A stretch of 64,000 bases of DNA from Evernia prunastri (Eukaryota; Ascomycota; Lecanoromycetes; Lecanorales; Parmeliaceae): assembly GCA_003184365.1 (NCBI GenBank), contig NKYR01000008.1, forward strand, positions 62,001 to 126,000. Reading direction: 5' to 3'. Of this stretch, positions 1-10,568 are shown in pieces. Position numbers and translations under genes: made by a program. Below the pieces are notes generated by a model. It searched no databases. It saw nothing but the letters and a program-made list of their open reading frames with translations, and was not told the DNA's origin. Position 1 is the first letter of the stretch; the number at the start of each line of letters is the position of its first letter.

Positions 1-2398
1 GCAACCACTCCTGATCATCCTTGAGCCAGGTTCCAAAGCCAGTGCCCTTCAGCTGTTGCGAGTCTGTGAATGCTACTCCAGCGCGCACCCATAGCCTTGA
101 AATGGGATCAGCCACTATCCGATGTTTCGTCTTGGTATCCGTCAAGAGTACTAAAAGGGCTGCTGTTGCTTCTCCCGGTTTAGCATAGCGAAAGTAGGGA
201 TAAATGATTATCGCATACGGCTTGCTTGAGTCTAGATCCGACCACTGAGTCGCTCCATCTCCCGGGAGCCAAGTATATACCACGCTCCAGGGAGGATTCG
301 CCACTATAGTGATCTCCGACCCCGTGGGCTGCCCAATAGATTCCAAGAGAACGCCAGGATAACAGAAGTTTAACCCCTCTAAGGTGAGGTTCGCCCTCGG
401 CTCTGGCGCGTTCCAGTCAGGCTTGTCGTGAGTTGGAATCATGCCATCGGGGCAAATATTCTTCGACCGGTCCATGAAGCTTTGTGGTGCCCACTGGAAG
501 CCGACTGTCTTCAAGTGGGGGTAATCATTGAATATAATACGGCTTTCGAATTCCTTGACAAGTTGTAGAAATATTTCCATCATCCTGCCAGGATCTTTGG
601 TTTCCATGAGCGGACCGGGATCTATTCCTAGTAGTGTCGCGAAGCAAATGGTCTCGTCTGTGCTTCGGGTTGTGGAACGATTCTGCACCTCGGTAACCAG
701 AGGGAAAAAATTCATAACCATCGAAGCCTTGTCCACTTCCTTGTCAAGGAGCGTGAAAGCTACACTCGCATGACCATAACAAGTTGCGGTTATGCTAGAA
801 TACATGCTTACTGTAGACTTCATCTGTTCCGTTAGATCTTCTCCGAAATCATCGAGAGATTGCGATCCCCCGTTCAATCGAAAGTAGAGGTTTCGTGCGA
901 ATCGTCCTTCCTGAAGAGTCCACAAACGGCGTCTCCAACTACACAGGTACAACTGGACGCACTTTTCCGTGATATCTGCTTTGATTGAGACTTTCTGCAT
1001 GAATGCATCGAAGACTAGGACTCCATCTGCGTCAGTGTAGACGTTCCTCATTCTCTGGATAGCGAGCTTTCGATAGGCTTCTTCCCCCTTCCTTGAGGGA
1101 ACACAGAGTGTGTCAATCCAGAACGGGACGGACCTGTTCAGTCCGATGGCTCGCTTTCCATCAGGATAGAGACTAGTGACATTGCGCTGCAATTTGCTCA
1201 ACTGACACGATGGAAGAGCGTTGCAGGTTTCATTGCCCATTCCATCGGCCCAGATGTGAGAAATCGCTACGTATATGTCCGAGCCTCCTTGGTATTCAAT
1301 GACAGTGAGCGCACCTTCGCTCTCGTTCCAATGTACCAGCGGGAGTTTCCCTCGCCCGATGATGTCGACCAGACCGTACGCCTCAACGAACTCGCAGCTA
1401 TGATTACAGCCAATGGCATGCTGAGTTTTGTATGTGCCGAGTCTTAGGTTGCTCCCGTAGCATATGCCTTCAGTGCAATAGGAATGGTCCTGATCCTTTC
1501 GTGGAGATAAGATCGAGCCAAAATAGTACTCACTGTCAGTTTGAAAGTTACTACGGAACTCGGAGATATCGCGAGGACACCATTCACTGCGCTGCATCCG
1601 TTCCTTCAAGAAAACACTCTTTGGCCAGCGAGGTTCTAGATATCGCCGGAAGAAGGCTCCATGCTCATGATAGATTTCGGTCGCAGCAGATGAAAGGGTA
1701 GATCCAAGAGCAATAATGGACATTGCGATTGTAGGACGTATAGGTGACGGAGGTATATCAGGGTCCCTGTTCTCCTCGCCACAGTACCTCCGAGCCCAAT
1801 AGAGGATTTCTTCAATGATGAGCTTGATTGACTCTTCATTTCTGATCAGATTTGCAAATGCAGGTTCGTTCTCTTTATCACTACTGTCCTCATCATTGCA
1901 GTCTTCCTCGCCTTCATCTTCTTCCTTTTTATCGCCTTCGTTGCTATCGTTTTCCTCACTCTCACTCTCACCTTCACTGAATGTTCCTGTATATTGTTCT
2001 GGTCCACTTCCAACGCTAGAACCTGCGATACTACCACCTTCGTCCTCCTCAAGGCCTGTGTCAGCCTGATTTCTCCATTGCTGAATGGCATGGCGTAGGA
2101 TTCCAGTGGTAATGTACGTTTGAGTTTTCGGCGTGCGGCGTAGGAAGCTCTCTGGCATCAGCGTGATATTAAGCATCTTGAAGACAGAGATCGCGCCTCC
2201 AAAGAAAAGCCATGTTTGAAAAAAAGCTTCGGCTTCCGCGGGAGATCGATTGCCGAAATTTTGATCCCCTTTCAATTCATCTCTAGTCCATCCTTTGCGG
2301 TCCGGGTATGTAAAGAAGTCTTGCCCATCGTATTCCTCGGAGCCGACATAGGGCACATCAATCCGCTCGGTACCTTCCGGGGCTAGATAGTGGTCCAT
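1..2398 (-). CDS. HET-domain (heterokaryon incompatibility) protein, C-terminus cut by window edge
   Basis: An uninterrupted frame runs from an ATG at 2398 to the left edge, about 799 residues with no stop. A TGA lies upstream in frame, so this ATG is the first available start. Around residues 380-480 the order YVAISHIWADG, then FWIDTLCVP, then AIQRMRNVYTDADGVLVFD matches the HET domain core (SHxW, DxLCI, Y..A). HET proteins recognise non-self during hyphal fusion and can trigger cell death. An acidic stretch rich in Glu, Asp and Ser (about residues 115-170) precedes the core. No intron is needed. The C-terminal part lies outside the window, so the final domain content is unknown. The next gene is convergent-free, starting about 850 bp away on the other strand. 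Confidence 0.85.
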   Translation of the reverse strand, partial: MDHYLAPEGTERIDVPYVGSEEYDGQDFFTYPDRKGWTRDELKGDQNFGNRSPAEAEAFFQTWLFFGGAISVFKMLNITLMPESFLRRTPKTQTYITTGILRHAIQQWRNQADTGLEEDEGGSIAGSSVGSGPEQYTGTFSEGESESEENDSNEGDKKEEDEGEEDCNDEDSSDKENEPAFANLIRNEESIKLIIEEILYWARRYCGEENRDPDIPPSPIRPTIAMSIIALGSTLSSAATEIYHEHGAFFRRYLEPRWPKSVFLKERMQRSEWCPRDISEFRSNFQTDSEYYFGSILSPRKDQDHSYCTEGICYGSNLRLGTYKTQHAIGCNHSCEFVEAYGLVDIIGRGKLPLVHWNESEGALTVIEYQGGSDIYVAISHIWADGMGNETCNALPSCQLSKLQRNVTSLYPDGKRAIGLNRSVPFWIDTLCVPSRKGEEAYRKLAIQRMRNVYTDADGVLVFDAFMQKVSIKADITEKCVQLYLCSWRRRLWTLQEGRFARNLYFRLNGGSQSLDDFGEDLTEQMKSTVSMYSSITATCYGHASVAFTLLDKEVDKASMVMNFFPLVTEVQNRSTTRSTDETICFATLLGIDPGPLMETKDPGRMMEIFLQLVKEFESRIIFNDYPHLKTVGFQWAPQSFMDRSKNICPDGMIPTHDKPDWNAPEPRANLTLEGLNFCYPGVLLESIGQPTGSEITIVANPPWSVVYTWLPGDGATQWSDLDSSKPYAIIIYPYFRYAKPGEATAALLVLLTDTKTKHRIVADPISRLWVRAGVAFTDSQQLKGTGFGTWLKDDQEWL

Positions 2399-3244
2399 CT
2401 CACATAAAAGAATGAGAAAGCATAACGATTCAGAGTGTCAATCTAGTATCTACCAAGCTGGAGGAAAGAGTTGCCCGAGGAACAAGGTGATGGCAAGGTA
2501 TTCGATCTTTGTCCGAGATGCAAAGTATGATCCATCTTCGGCGACGAGACTAATCTTTTGGTTCCGTAAGGCCTGGCCATGCGAACTGGAAGATTCCTTC
2601 ACCCTGCAGCTTGAACTATCTCAAGGGTCTCCGCCATTGGACTGATGTGCACCGTGGCAGGACGAATGTTATTCCGCTTAATGCGCGGAGTTTTTGAGAG
2701 GGAGCAACGCAGGAGGCTGTCAGGTGGTCTGAGAAATTGAAGTCATGCTTGTGCGATAAGTGGGTTGCGTTGGATCTGCACGCAAGCACTGAACAGTTTA
2801 CCCACTCGAGTGGTAGCAGCGCTTGCCAGTACATATTGGTGTCCGCATTACATAGCACATTACACAGCATGCAGCTAACGCACATTTGCAAGCGGGACGC
2901 TCCAGTTCGTTCGGTTATAGGTTGGGGGCTGTCTACGCCCAGCTGATGATAATCTACCTACCAGCTATGGCCATAGGAATTCCACTGCACCATACTCTGC
3001 ACCGATTAAGTAATGGACATATGTACGTCACCAATCTGGGACATTCATTTCAGGAAAGCTGCCCGCAACCTCGCCTTATCCTATTGGTGTCTGCACTACC
3101 CTATAAACGGCAATGGCTCATTGGGAGTGGGAGAAGAGGGGCCAGCAATTTCAACCGCCCTCTTTCCCCACTTTCCAGTCTCCAGTCTCCATTCGACCCT
3201 CCAGCGGTCAATCTCTCTACGCCTAATTGCTTATTTCTCTCTCA
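2399..3244. other. Intergenic: divergent upstream region of HET gene and membrane protein gene
   Basis: Only short overlapping frames without recognisable protein character. It should contain the promoters of the two divergent genes. Nothing else was seen. Confidence 0.5.
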
Positions 3245-4480
3245 ATGCCATCTAATGCGAGCGCCGACGGCGGTCATTTTATCACTATTACCGAGCTACG
3301 CAACCAGTGGCAAAACCCTTCCGATGTGCTCGCAGTTTTGCTAATAACCGGCGGCGACGTCGTGGATAATGCCATCGCTCAGCTGAGCGGCACCGACGTC
3401 GTGCCTGTTTGCTTCAGTTTCGGCTGGGTGTCGCATGCCTTCGTCGCCGCCTTTGCTATATTCGGCCAGGGCCGGTTACTGCCACGGCCCGACTACGATT
3501 GCAAGGTGATCAACACCGATACCGGCTATAAGCGAGAGAACCAGTCGTGGCTGCTTGGCCGTTTACTCCGAGACCGTACGGATCCGTCCGACGCGGCTTC
3601 ACTTTGCGTCGGTATCTACGACGCCGTCGATGGGCCAAGTGGTCAGTACCAAATTGGTAAACCTGGGATCAGCAAAGCCTGGATCGTGCGTGTTGCCATC
3701 ATTACCCTACAATTGGGAGTCGCGGCTATACCATTTGGCATTTACGGCGACTGGGGCGTCTTTATGGTCACAGTTGCCGGAACGACCCTGGCATTGGTTA
3801 CGGGGTCGATGCCTCAGTTCCGGGCGGAGAAATTTGCCTGTCGGACAGGCTCTAAGAAGAACTTTGCGCTTACAAGAGGGAACGGGTCAAGGTATGCAAT
3901 GGTAATATTGGGTAATGGGAAATCGCTAGATCTGGAAGATCTGTCGACTGCCGAAGACCCCAGAGTATTCAGAGTGTGGAATAGATTCGGGGATTTTCTG
4001 AAGCCTACTGGGAGTGGAGAGAAAAAGACCAGAGAACCAAGGATCTTTCGCGGATTGCCACTCGATTTCTGGTACACCCGTGCTGTATGCGTTGTCACTA
4101 CCTTCTGCTGGCTCGTTGTCCTGATCATCGTTGCTGCTCTTGAAGATCACTCATGGTTTCTTCTGCTCGTGGGTGCCATAGGCATGCTACAAAATGCTAT
4201 TGTTGCCGCCATACCACGCACAGCGGAGGCCCATGGCATCTTTCTCAACCACCGACAAAACATTGCAGGTTATAGAGTCATGGATGTTCTCATGGACCTA
4301 GAGCTTGAGTGCAAAGGTGTTGGTGCTTGTCTTGTCAGAGAATTCTTTCCCGGACAATTAAGACCAGCAGAGAAGGCATGGTGGGCGGGAGATCGGGAAG
4401 AGTATAGCAAAGCAAGAGCGGAACGCCAGAAAAAGGTAGAATCGTCGAGCCATCCCTTACCAGAATCCCATTTGCCGTGA
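3245..4480 (+). CDS. Uncharacterised fungal multi-pass membrane protein
   Basis: Single-exon frame, 411 residues from the ATG at 3245; an upstream in-frame codon at 3227 is not ATG. Hydrophobic segments lie at about residues 27-46, 53-75, 148-167, 170-188, 279-299 and 303-323, so it is probably a membrane protein with about five or six spans. The segment GRLLPRP, followed by a Tyr-rich stretch and RENQSWLLGRLLRD (about 76-110), resembles a family of hypothetical membrane proteins I recall from other filamentous ascomycetes, but I know no function for it. The C-terminal 90 residues are hydrophilic with Lys/Arg clusters, probably cytosolic. It sits beside the HET gene, and a role in self/non-self or stress signalling would be speculation. 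Confidence 0.7.
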   Translation: MPSNASADGGHFITITELRNQWQNPSDVLAVLLITGGDVVDNAIAQLSGTDVVPVCFSFGWVSHAFVAAFAIFGQGRLLPRPDYDCKVINTDTGYKRENQSWLLGRLLRDRTDPSDAASLCVGIYDAVDGPSGQYQIGKPGISKAWIVRVAIITLQLGVAAIPFGIYGDWGVFMVTVAGTTLALVTGSMPQFRAEKFACRTGSKKNFALTRGNGSRYAMVILGNGKSLDLEDLSTAEDPRVFRVWNRFGDFLKPTGSGEKKTREPRIFRGLPLDFWYTRAVCVVTTFCWLVVLIIVAALEDHSWFLLLVGAIGMLQNAIVAAIPRTAEAHGIFLNHRQNIAGYRVMDVLMDLELECKGVGACLVREFFPGQLRPAEKAWWAGDREEYSKARAERQKKVESSSHPLPESHLP

Positions 4481-5254
4481 TTGTCTACCAAAGGATTGGC
4501 TCTGCTATACACTACCTCACGCCTATAGCTGACACACATATGTGACCCATTGAGGGAAAGATGTCTTGTAGTGAGCACAGCGGCGAATAGGAGAGCTACA
4601 GGTGGCGGACAATAGTAAGGTAACTAAGCTCCTTACATCGTTTGTTGTTCGCTGGACGAATTGGGTCATTAGGTCCACAACATCGGTCTTCCTATCTTTC
4701 GATAGACTTCACAGCTTGAATCATCTTAAGAAACAAAAGCCTAAGGACAGACGGGTTCCGAAGAAGTTGGTGCTCCGGGATCAGTGAATCCTTGACCAAC
4801 AGCAATTTCTCAACAACTGCTCGGGTCTCAAGAACCAGCTAGTGCTAAAGAACCCAGTAACTTTCCATTGATCGTTCTGTATATCTGCTTGTTAAACCTA
4901 CATCTAATTCAGTGCCTAAGAGATAATCAAAAAGAATAAAACTTAATGAGTTTAATCGTCTATATTAATCGAATCCAAAATTCATTTCTTTACGACGTCA
5001 ATAACATACAAAAGTTAATAGATATTTTGAGTCGCTCGCTTGATCGTTGAGATGCTTCGCTTAGTAATCAATGCCAAGAGATGGGTTTGGCCGAGACCCA
5101 TGTCAGATTTGCTTTCCGCAGAATCTTCCCACTTCACACATCCTTCCATCATCAACACCATAGCATACCAACTCCATATCCGGTGTGACAATACATATCT
5201 AGGAACGGCGACATACACTACATCCTCTTATACTACGGGTTCCTTACCAGCACG
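4481..5254. other. Intergenic, AT-richer stretch upstream of PRP39
   Basis: About 770 bp with no convincing frame. The part from 4900 to 5030 is visibly AT-rich. Presumably it holds a terminator followed by the PRP39 promoter. Confidence 0.4.
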
Positions 5255-7651
5255 ATGGCCGACTACAGCTTCGGTGGCACCGATGAAGAGAACGCAGAGC
5301 TGAAGAAGCTGAACGCAGAAGTGGTATGGTTTCCCCAAGCGTCAGTTGCCCCTCTTCTGGACCTCTGCTAATTTTATCACAGCTTGAAGAACCAGATAGC
5401 TTCGAAAATTGGGAAAAGCTCGTTCGCGCCGCAGAGTCTCTCGAGGGCGGTCTCAACCGCAACTCCAGTCCCCAGTCGATCTCCGCTACTCGAGACATAT
5501 ATGATCGTTTCCTTGCCAAGTTCCCCTTATTATTTGGGTACTGGAAGAAGTATGCAGATCTTGAATTTTCCATCGCGGGGACCGAGGCTGCGGAGTTGGT
5601 AGGCTGATCTTCTTTGACGTCAACCCAACCCACATGCTAAAATACGCAGGTATACGAACGAGGTGTAGCAAGCATCACTAACTCTGTCGACCTATGGACG
5701 AACTATTGCGCCTTCAAGGTCGAGACCAGCCATGACCCTGATGTGATCCGAGAGTAAGTAGAGACAGACAAGGTTTCCTTCCCATAACCACAAGAACCAC
5801 AGCGCGGCTTTCTGGCCAAGCACCATGGTGAAAATGGAGTCCTTCGACTTGGCTTTGAGACGGGTGAGAAAGTCATCAACAGCCCCGAAAATGCTTCCTC
5901 TCACATGACAGTCAGGCGCTTTCATTTCGTTCGCTCACACGTTGCCCACCCTGCGATGTACTAGTTTGCGTACAAAGTTGAAGTTTGATGGACTTTTCCG
6001 GAGCTCGTGATCACTGAGCGCGCACACACATGCCATGTTTGCTGCCCTCTGCCTCCTTCTTATTGTTTCTCCCTTCCCTGAACGCTGCCAAAAGCTAACA
6101 AATATACTGCAGACTATATGAGCGAGGCGCTAGCTCTGTAGGCCTTGACTTTCTGGCGCATCCCTTCTGGGATAAGTACTTGGAATTCGAGGAGCGTCTC
6201 GAAGCCCAGGACAAGATTTTCCCGATCCTCGACCGCATAGTACACATTCCGATGCATCAGTACGCTCGCTACTTTGAGCGTTATCGACATCTCGCCCAGG
6301 TCAGGCCTTTACAGGAGCTCTTACCCGCAGACATGCTCGCCCAGTTCCGCGGTGAGATTGAGAATGAGGGGCCGGCAGAGCGTGGGGAACTCGAAATCGA
6401 ACGTGAGCTGAGGAGCCGTATCGATAACTTTCATCTTGAAATTTTCCACCGGACACAAACCGAGACGACGAAGCGGTGGACCTACGAGTCAGAAATCAAG
6501 CGACCGTACTTCCACGTCACGGAGCTCGACGAAAGCCAATTGGTCAATTGGCGAAAATACCTAGACTTTGAGGAGGTTGAAGGCGACTACATGAGAACAC
6601 AGTTTCTTTACGAGAGATGTTTGGTGACCTGTGCCTATTACGATGAATTCTGGCTTCGCTACGCTCGCTGGATGATAGCACAAGATGGAAAGGAAGAGGA
6701 AGTACGGAACATTTATCAACGTGCCAGCATGCTCTACGCACCAATCTCAAGACCAGCCGTCCGTCTACAGTACGCATATTTCGAAGAGTCAGTCGATAGA
6801 GTTGAGCTTGCAAAAGACATTCATCAAGCTATATTGGTCAATCTTCCCGGTCATATCGAGACAATTGTGTCTCTGGCCAATCTATCACGTCGCCACGGCG
6901 GACTGGACGCAGCAATTGAAGTCTACAAATCCCAGATTGACTCCATGCAATGCGACATCTACGCCAAAGCAGCATTGGTAGCAGAATGGGCACGATTGCT
7001 CTGGAAGATCAAAGGGTCTGTGGACGAAGCCCGCCAGGTCTTCCAGAAGAATCAGCATTGGTACCTCGATAGTAGGCCATTCTGGATCAATTACCTTTTC
7101 TTCGAGCTCGAACAACCCACCAGTGCTGAGACGGAGCCAACACAGTATAAAAGGATCAAACAAGTGCACGAGGACATCAGGAAAAAGAGTCATTTGCCAC
7201 CTCTCACCATCAAGGATTTATCACACTACTATTTGGTCTACTTACAAGAGAGAGGTTCAAAAGAAGCAGCCAAGGAGTACATGACCTTGGATCGTGAAGT
7301 CAACGGGTAAGTCACCAGCCTATCTATAGTCCACTGGTCCATCGTCTATATCCTACTGACACGTCGTCCTTTAGGCCCTTTTCTGTCCAAGACACTATGA
7401 AAGCAAAGCTCTCCGAGGATGGCAAAGAAGTTTCAACGCAACGACGCATGATGATGGAGAATGGGCATCCTGGAGTCGAAGTTGATGATGCTGCTATCCG
7501 AAGAGGGGAGAATCCGTATACCAAATACTACCAACAGCAAGGAGAGCAGCAGCTTCCCAGTGATACTCAGGTATGTCGAAAATCCGCCATCTCGTAATAA
7601 TATCTAACGACTTCTCATCCTTTCCAGCCCCAGCCCTTACGATACCAGTGA
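5255..7651 (+). CDS. PRP39: Pre-mRNA-processing factor 39 (U1 snRNP, HAT-repeat protein)
   Basis: Six exons: 5255-5323, 5383-5598, 5650-5753, 6113-7306, 7375-7570, 7628-7651. They join in phase to 600 residues, close to the roughly 630 residues of yeast Prp39. The protein is built of HAT (half-a-TPR) repeats: FENWEKLVRAAE, YERGVASITNSVDLW, LYERGASSVGLDF, PFWDKYLEFE, NWRKYLDFEE, LYERCLVTCAYYDEFW and ARQVFQKN are visible in order. Prp39 is a U1 snRNP component that supports 5' splice-site recognition. Introns carry TGCTAAT, GCTAAC or CTGAC branch points. Intron 3 (5754-6112, 359 bp) is much longer than the rest. The last exon encodes only seven residues, so the C-terminus rests on one acceptor. 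Confidence 0.93.
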
Positions 7652-8684
7652 CCCACAGAATCATCATCGGCTCATCCAAACAAATGCAAAACCTTGAACT
7701 TTTGGTTTGATTTTATCTCACTGGGAGTGGAGGTTTCTATCGAGTCCACGGCAGACAGCGAAGCGATGCATCGCAATACCATACATATGCAGCATGGACC
7801 AAAAGGGTAAACGGAGCTACTACATTGCATGTACCATAATAAAAATCGTTTTCGCAAGTAGTGTGTCCAGGGTAGATTGTATTGTTGCTAGAGGCCCAAG
7901 CATTTCCCTTGGCCGGAGAATAAACGTTACCTCTAATTCCACGCATACTTGTCCAGGTCTCTTCCCTATCAGTTGCCTTCAACGCGATGCCTGGCTCGTG
8001 CCGAAGAAATAAAAAACGATCAACCCAATACCTCACTGTCGAGTATCGATCGGCGGCATCCTCAGACCTCACCAACAGATTGCATACAAGGCCCGTTTTG
8101 AAAACTTCAACCACGAGATGACTGCATCTCATATTGCATACCACTAACAACATTGCGGTCAATCAAGCCCACCTTTTGTCCACGCGTCTCATTACTTCCT
8201 CATCTGCCGCCAAGAATCGCAGGTTGTAGAGCAGCTGCTTGCTGACTGACTGACTGACTGACTGACTGACTGATAAGCGTGTGCATTTGGGCGGTGACTT
8301 CTCTTTGTAAAGGGTAAGATATAGAGACATGGGTTAAAAGGGTGCATGGCTATTTGTTCAGTGTTTCGAGGAAATATCGTTGTGTGGTTGACGGGAGGGG
8401 GTTGGGGGTTGGGGAGGTTCGTTAGTCTTGTGATGTTTGAGCAGAAGGGCGTTGGTGCGGCTTTTGGGGGAGTGGAGATGGCAATTGGGAGGGATGGGAG
8501 GATGTTGAGAGGCCTGGATGCTAGGATTTGTAATCACAGACCATATTTTTTACTTTTATTCTCCGGACAGCGTTCTGATGAACCTGTACAAAGGGCTGAC
8601 ATTTTGACCGGCTTGAGCCTTCCTGTCTTTCTAGTATGCGTAGACGTGACGATATGCAACTGTGGGTTCACGGAAACAGTCTTC
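7652..8684. other. Intergenic between converging PRP39 and ERG12
   Basis: About 1 kb between two convergent 3' ends. It holds the CTGA microsatellite listed separately and purine-rich tracts. The open frames here lack any family signature. Confidence 0.45.
8242..8273. repeat. (CTGA)8 microsatellite
   Basis: About eight uninterrupted CTGA units, non-coding, in the PRP39/ERG12 convergent spacer. Confidence 0.95.
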
Positions 8685-10121
8685 CTAAACCCTCCAGAAC
8701 TTCCACCCTTCTCTCTTCTCCCGGCCGCCTCCTACCCCAACCAGGCTTTCCACCCCGGCTTCCCCCTCTGCCTCGAGGAATTTCTGCTGATCGATCTCAA
8801 CCCCTCCTTCCTCTTCACCCTCATCCCTGAGAACGGCGGGCCATAGCACGCCCACTCCGTCACCGCCAAGAGTCGTTTCGAACCGCTCAAAGTCCTCCGC
8901 GTCCAGCTTCTCTTCTAGCTCCTTGAGCGCTTTCGGCGATGCATCTGGCCGAAGCAACGTGATCGTGCTGCCGCCTCCCCCGGCGCCTGTCAACTTCGTC
9001 CAACCCACGCCAACCAAATCCACCAGCTCCCTGATACGCTCAAGACGTGGGTGGGAAACGCCCAAGGAGACTAGCTGGCCGTGGTTGACATTCATCAACG
9101 TGCCGAGAATTGCGGTTGTATGCGGGTCCTTCTTGTTGAAAGTAGCGGATGTGATGAGTTTGCAGGCGGACTCAGTGACAGCGTCGATTGTGTTCAGGAT
9201 TGCTTCTGTGATTGCGGGTAAAGACTCCTTCAATGCTCCAACTTTGGCTACTTCTGTTGCGGTGGAGCGGACCTGTTTGGTGTTTACAAGCAACAAAGGT
9301 ACTTCGGGGAAATTGCGTAAAGGTAACACTTCGGGTGCTTTGGTGTAGTCTACGCGCTTGAAGAGGACCGCTTTTCCGCCTGAGGAGACGGTGTTGTCTA
9401 CGCCGCTAGGGTTGCCATGGATGCACATTTCTGCAACAAATGCCCAACGATTTATGCGCTCAATCTGCAACTCCGCTTCCTCGGAAGGTTGGTCTGGATG
9501 AGGTCCTGCTAGGGTGCGTATTTGTAAGAGCAAGGCTGAGCTGAGACAAACGCTTATGCTGGCGCTGCTGCCAAGCCCAGCACCGATAGGGAGGGTGGAG
9601 CGGAGGGCATAGGTACTTCCGGGGAAGTTCTGATTGCCAAGAGATAGAAAAAGATAGAGGAAAGCGGATGCGGCGGCTTGACGTATTTTCCTGTGTTCAC
9701 CTGTGGCTTCGGGAGAGACGTCTGAGAGATGAGGCTGCATGGCTTTGACAAGATCAGGATCAAGAGTAGTGACCAGATCGTAGTACACCTTTTTCTTTGA
9801 TGGATGTGAGAATGTAGACCAGGGCAAAGCGTCAATATCCCATGTGTGGCTGAGACCTATGTCTGGAAACCGCAAGGATATTGTTCGCTGAGATTTTGAC
9901 AGTGTGGTGACGAGGAGGTATGACCGTAGAGATATTGCTGCAGCCATTGCCGCTTTTCCATGCACTACCGCATGTTCCCCATAGACAATGACCTTGCCAG
10001 GCGCAGAGGTCATAAAAGCTGGGTTCATGGGCGAGGAGATCTTCCTTTGCATCCTAGGCTTCGAGGAATTGGGGTGGCCTTTGAGCGTGCCATTTTTTGC
10101 ATTGATACTCGAAGATGCCAT
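8685..10121 (-). CDS. ERG12: Mevalonate kinase
   Basis: Intronless, 478 residues. It phosphorylates mevalonate to 5-phosphomevalonate in the isoprenoid/ergosterol pathway. GHMP-kinase motifs appear in order: APGKVIVYGEHAVVHG (residues 40-55), the ATP-binding loop LPIGAGLGSSAS (177-188), HGNPSGVDNTVSSGG (235-249, containing the conserved Asp) and KLTGAGGGGS (376-385). Many family members start near MNPAFMTSAPGK, so the ATG for residue 32 is an alternative start; the 31 extra N-terminal residues are Ser/Lys-rich. The C-terminal 50 residues are Glu/Gly-rich and probably disordered. It is head-to-head with STE24. Confidence 0.95.
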   Translation of the reverse strand: MASSSINAKNGTLKGHPNSSKPRMQRKISSPMNPAFMTSAPGKVIVYGEHAVVHGKAAMAAAISLRSYLLVTTLSKSQRTISLRFPDIGLSHTWDIDALPWSTFSHPSKKKVYYDLVTTLDPDLVKAMQPHLSDVSPEATGEHRKIRQAAASAFLYLFLSLGNQNFPGSTYALRSTLPIGAGLGSSASISVCLSSALLLQIRTLAGPHPDQPSEEAELQIERINRWAFVAEMCIHGNPSGVDNTVSSGGKAVLFKRVDYTKAPEVLPLRNFPEVPLLLVNTKQVRSTATEVAKVGALKESLPAITEAILNTIDAVTESACKLITSATFNKKDPHTTAILGTLMNVNHGQLVSLGVSHPRLERIRELVDLVGVGWTKLTGAGGGGSTITLLRPDASPKALKELEEKLDAEDFERFETTLGGDGVGVLWPAVLRDEGEEEGGVEIDQQKFLEAEGEAGVESLVGVGGGREKREGWKFWRV

Positions 10122-10568
10122 CCTTGGCTCGAGTCCGTTCTTTTCTGCCTAAACCTTTGAAGGTTCGCGAGGACTGTCTCTTCTTTGAAAGCCTGCTGCC
10201 CCAGATCTTATCATGCTTCTGGTAGCCTCTCTCGAAGTCGCTTATGTTTTCAGGGCATACCGCAGCCAATTGCTGCTAATTGCATTTTTTGGAAGAAATA
10301 GTAGAGCGCTTTTGGCACCCTCTCCAGGTTGGAGGAAGGTACAGGTACATCTTGTCTTGTGAAACTCTCCGGGAAACTTTTTGTGCTGGCTGCAGGAAAA
10401 TACTTCGGTGTTAGGGGTTTAGGCGACCATCATGTCCCTAAAGGCTTGGCGTCATCTTTCTAAGATGCAAGTAGTTCCGAAGTCTGAAGACACATTTCAC
10501 GCGCATATTCTACGAAGACTTTTTCCTTTATCCACTGATCAACCCTTCAAATTGGATACTTCAAAGCA
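10122..10568. promoter_or_regulatory. Shared divergent promoter of ERG12 (-) and STE24 (+)
   Basis: Only 447 bp separates the two start codons, which point away from each other, so this segment must hold both core promoters. No specific binding site was identified by eye. Confidence 0.6.
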
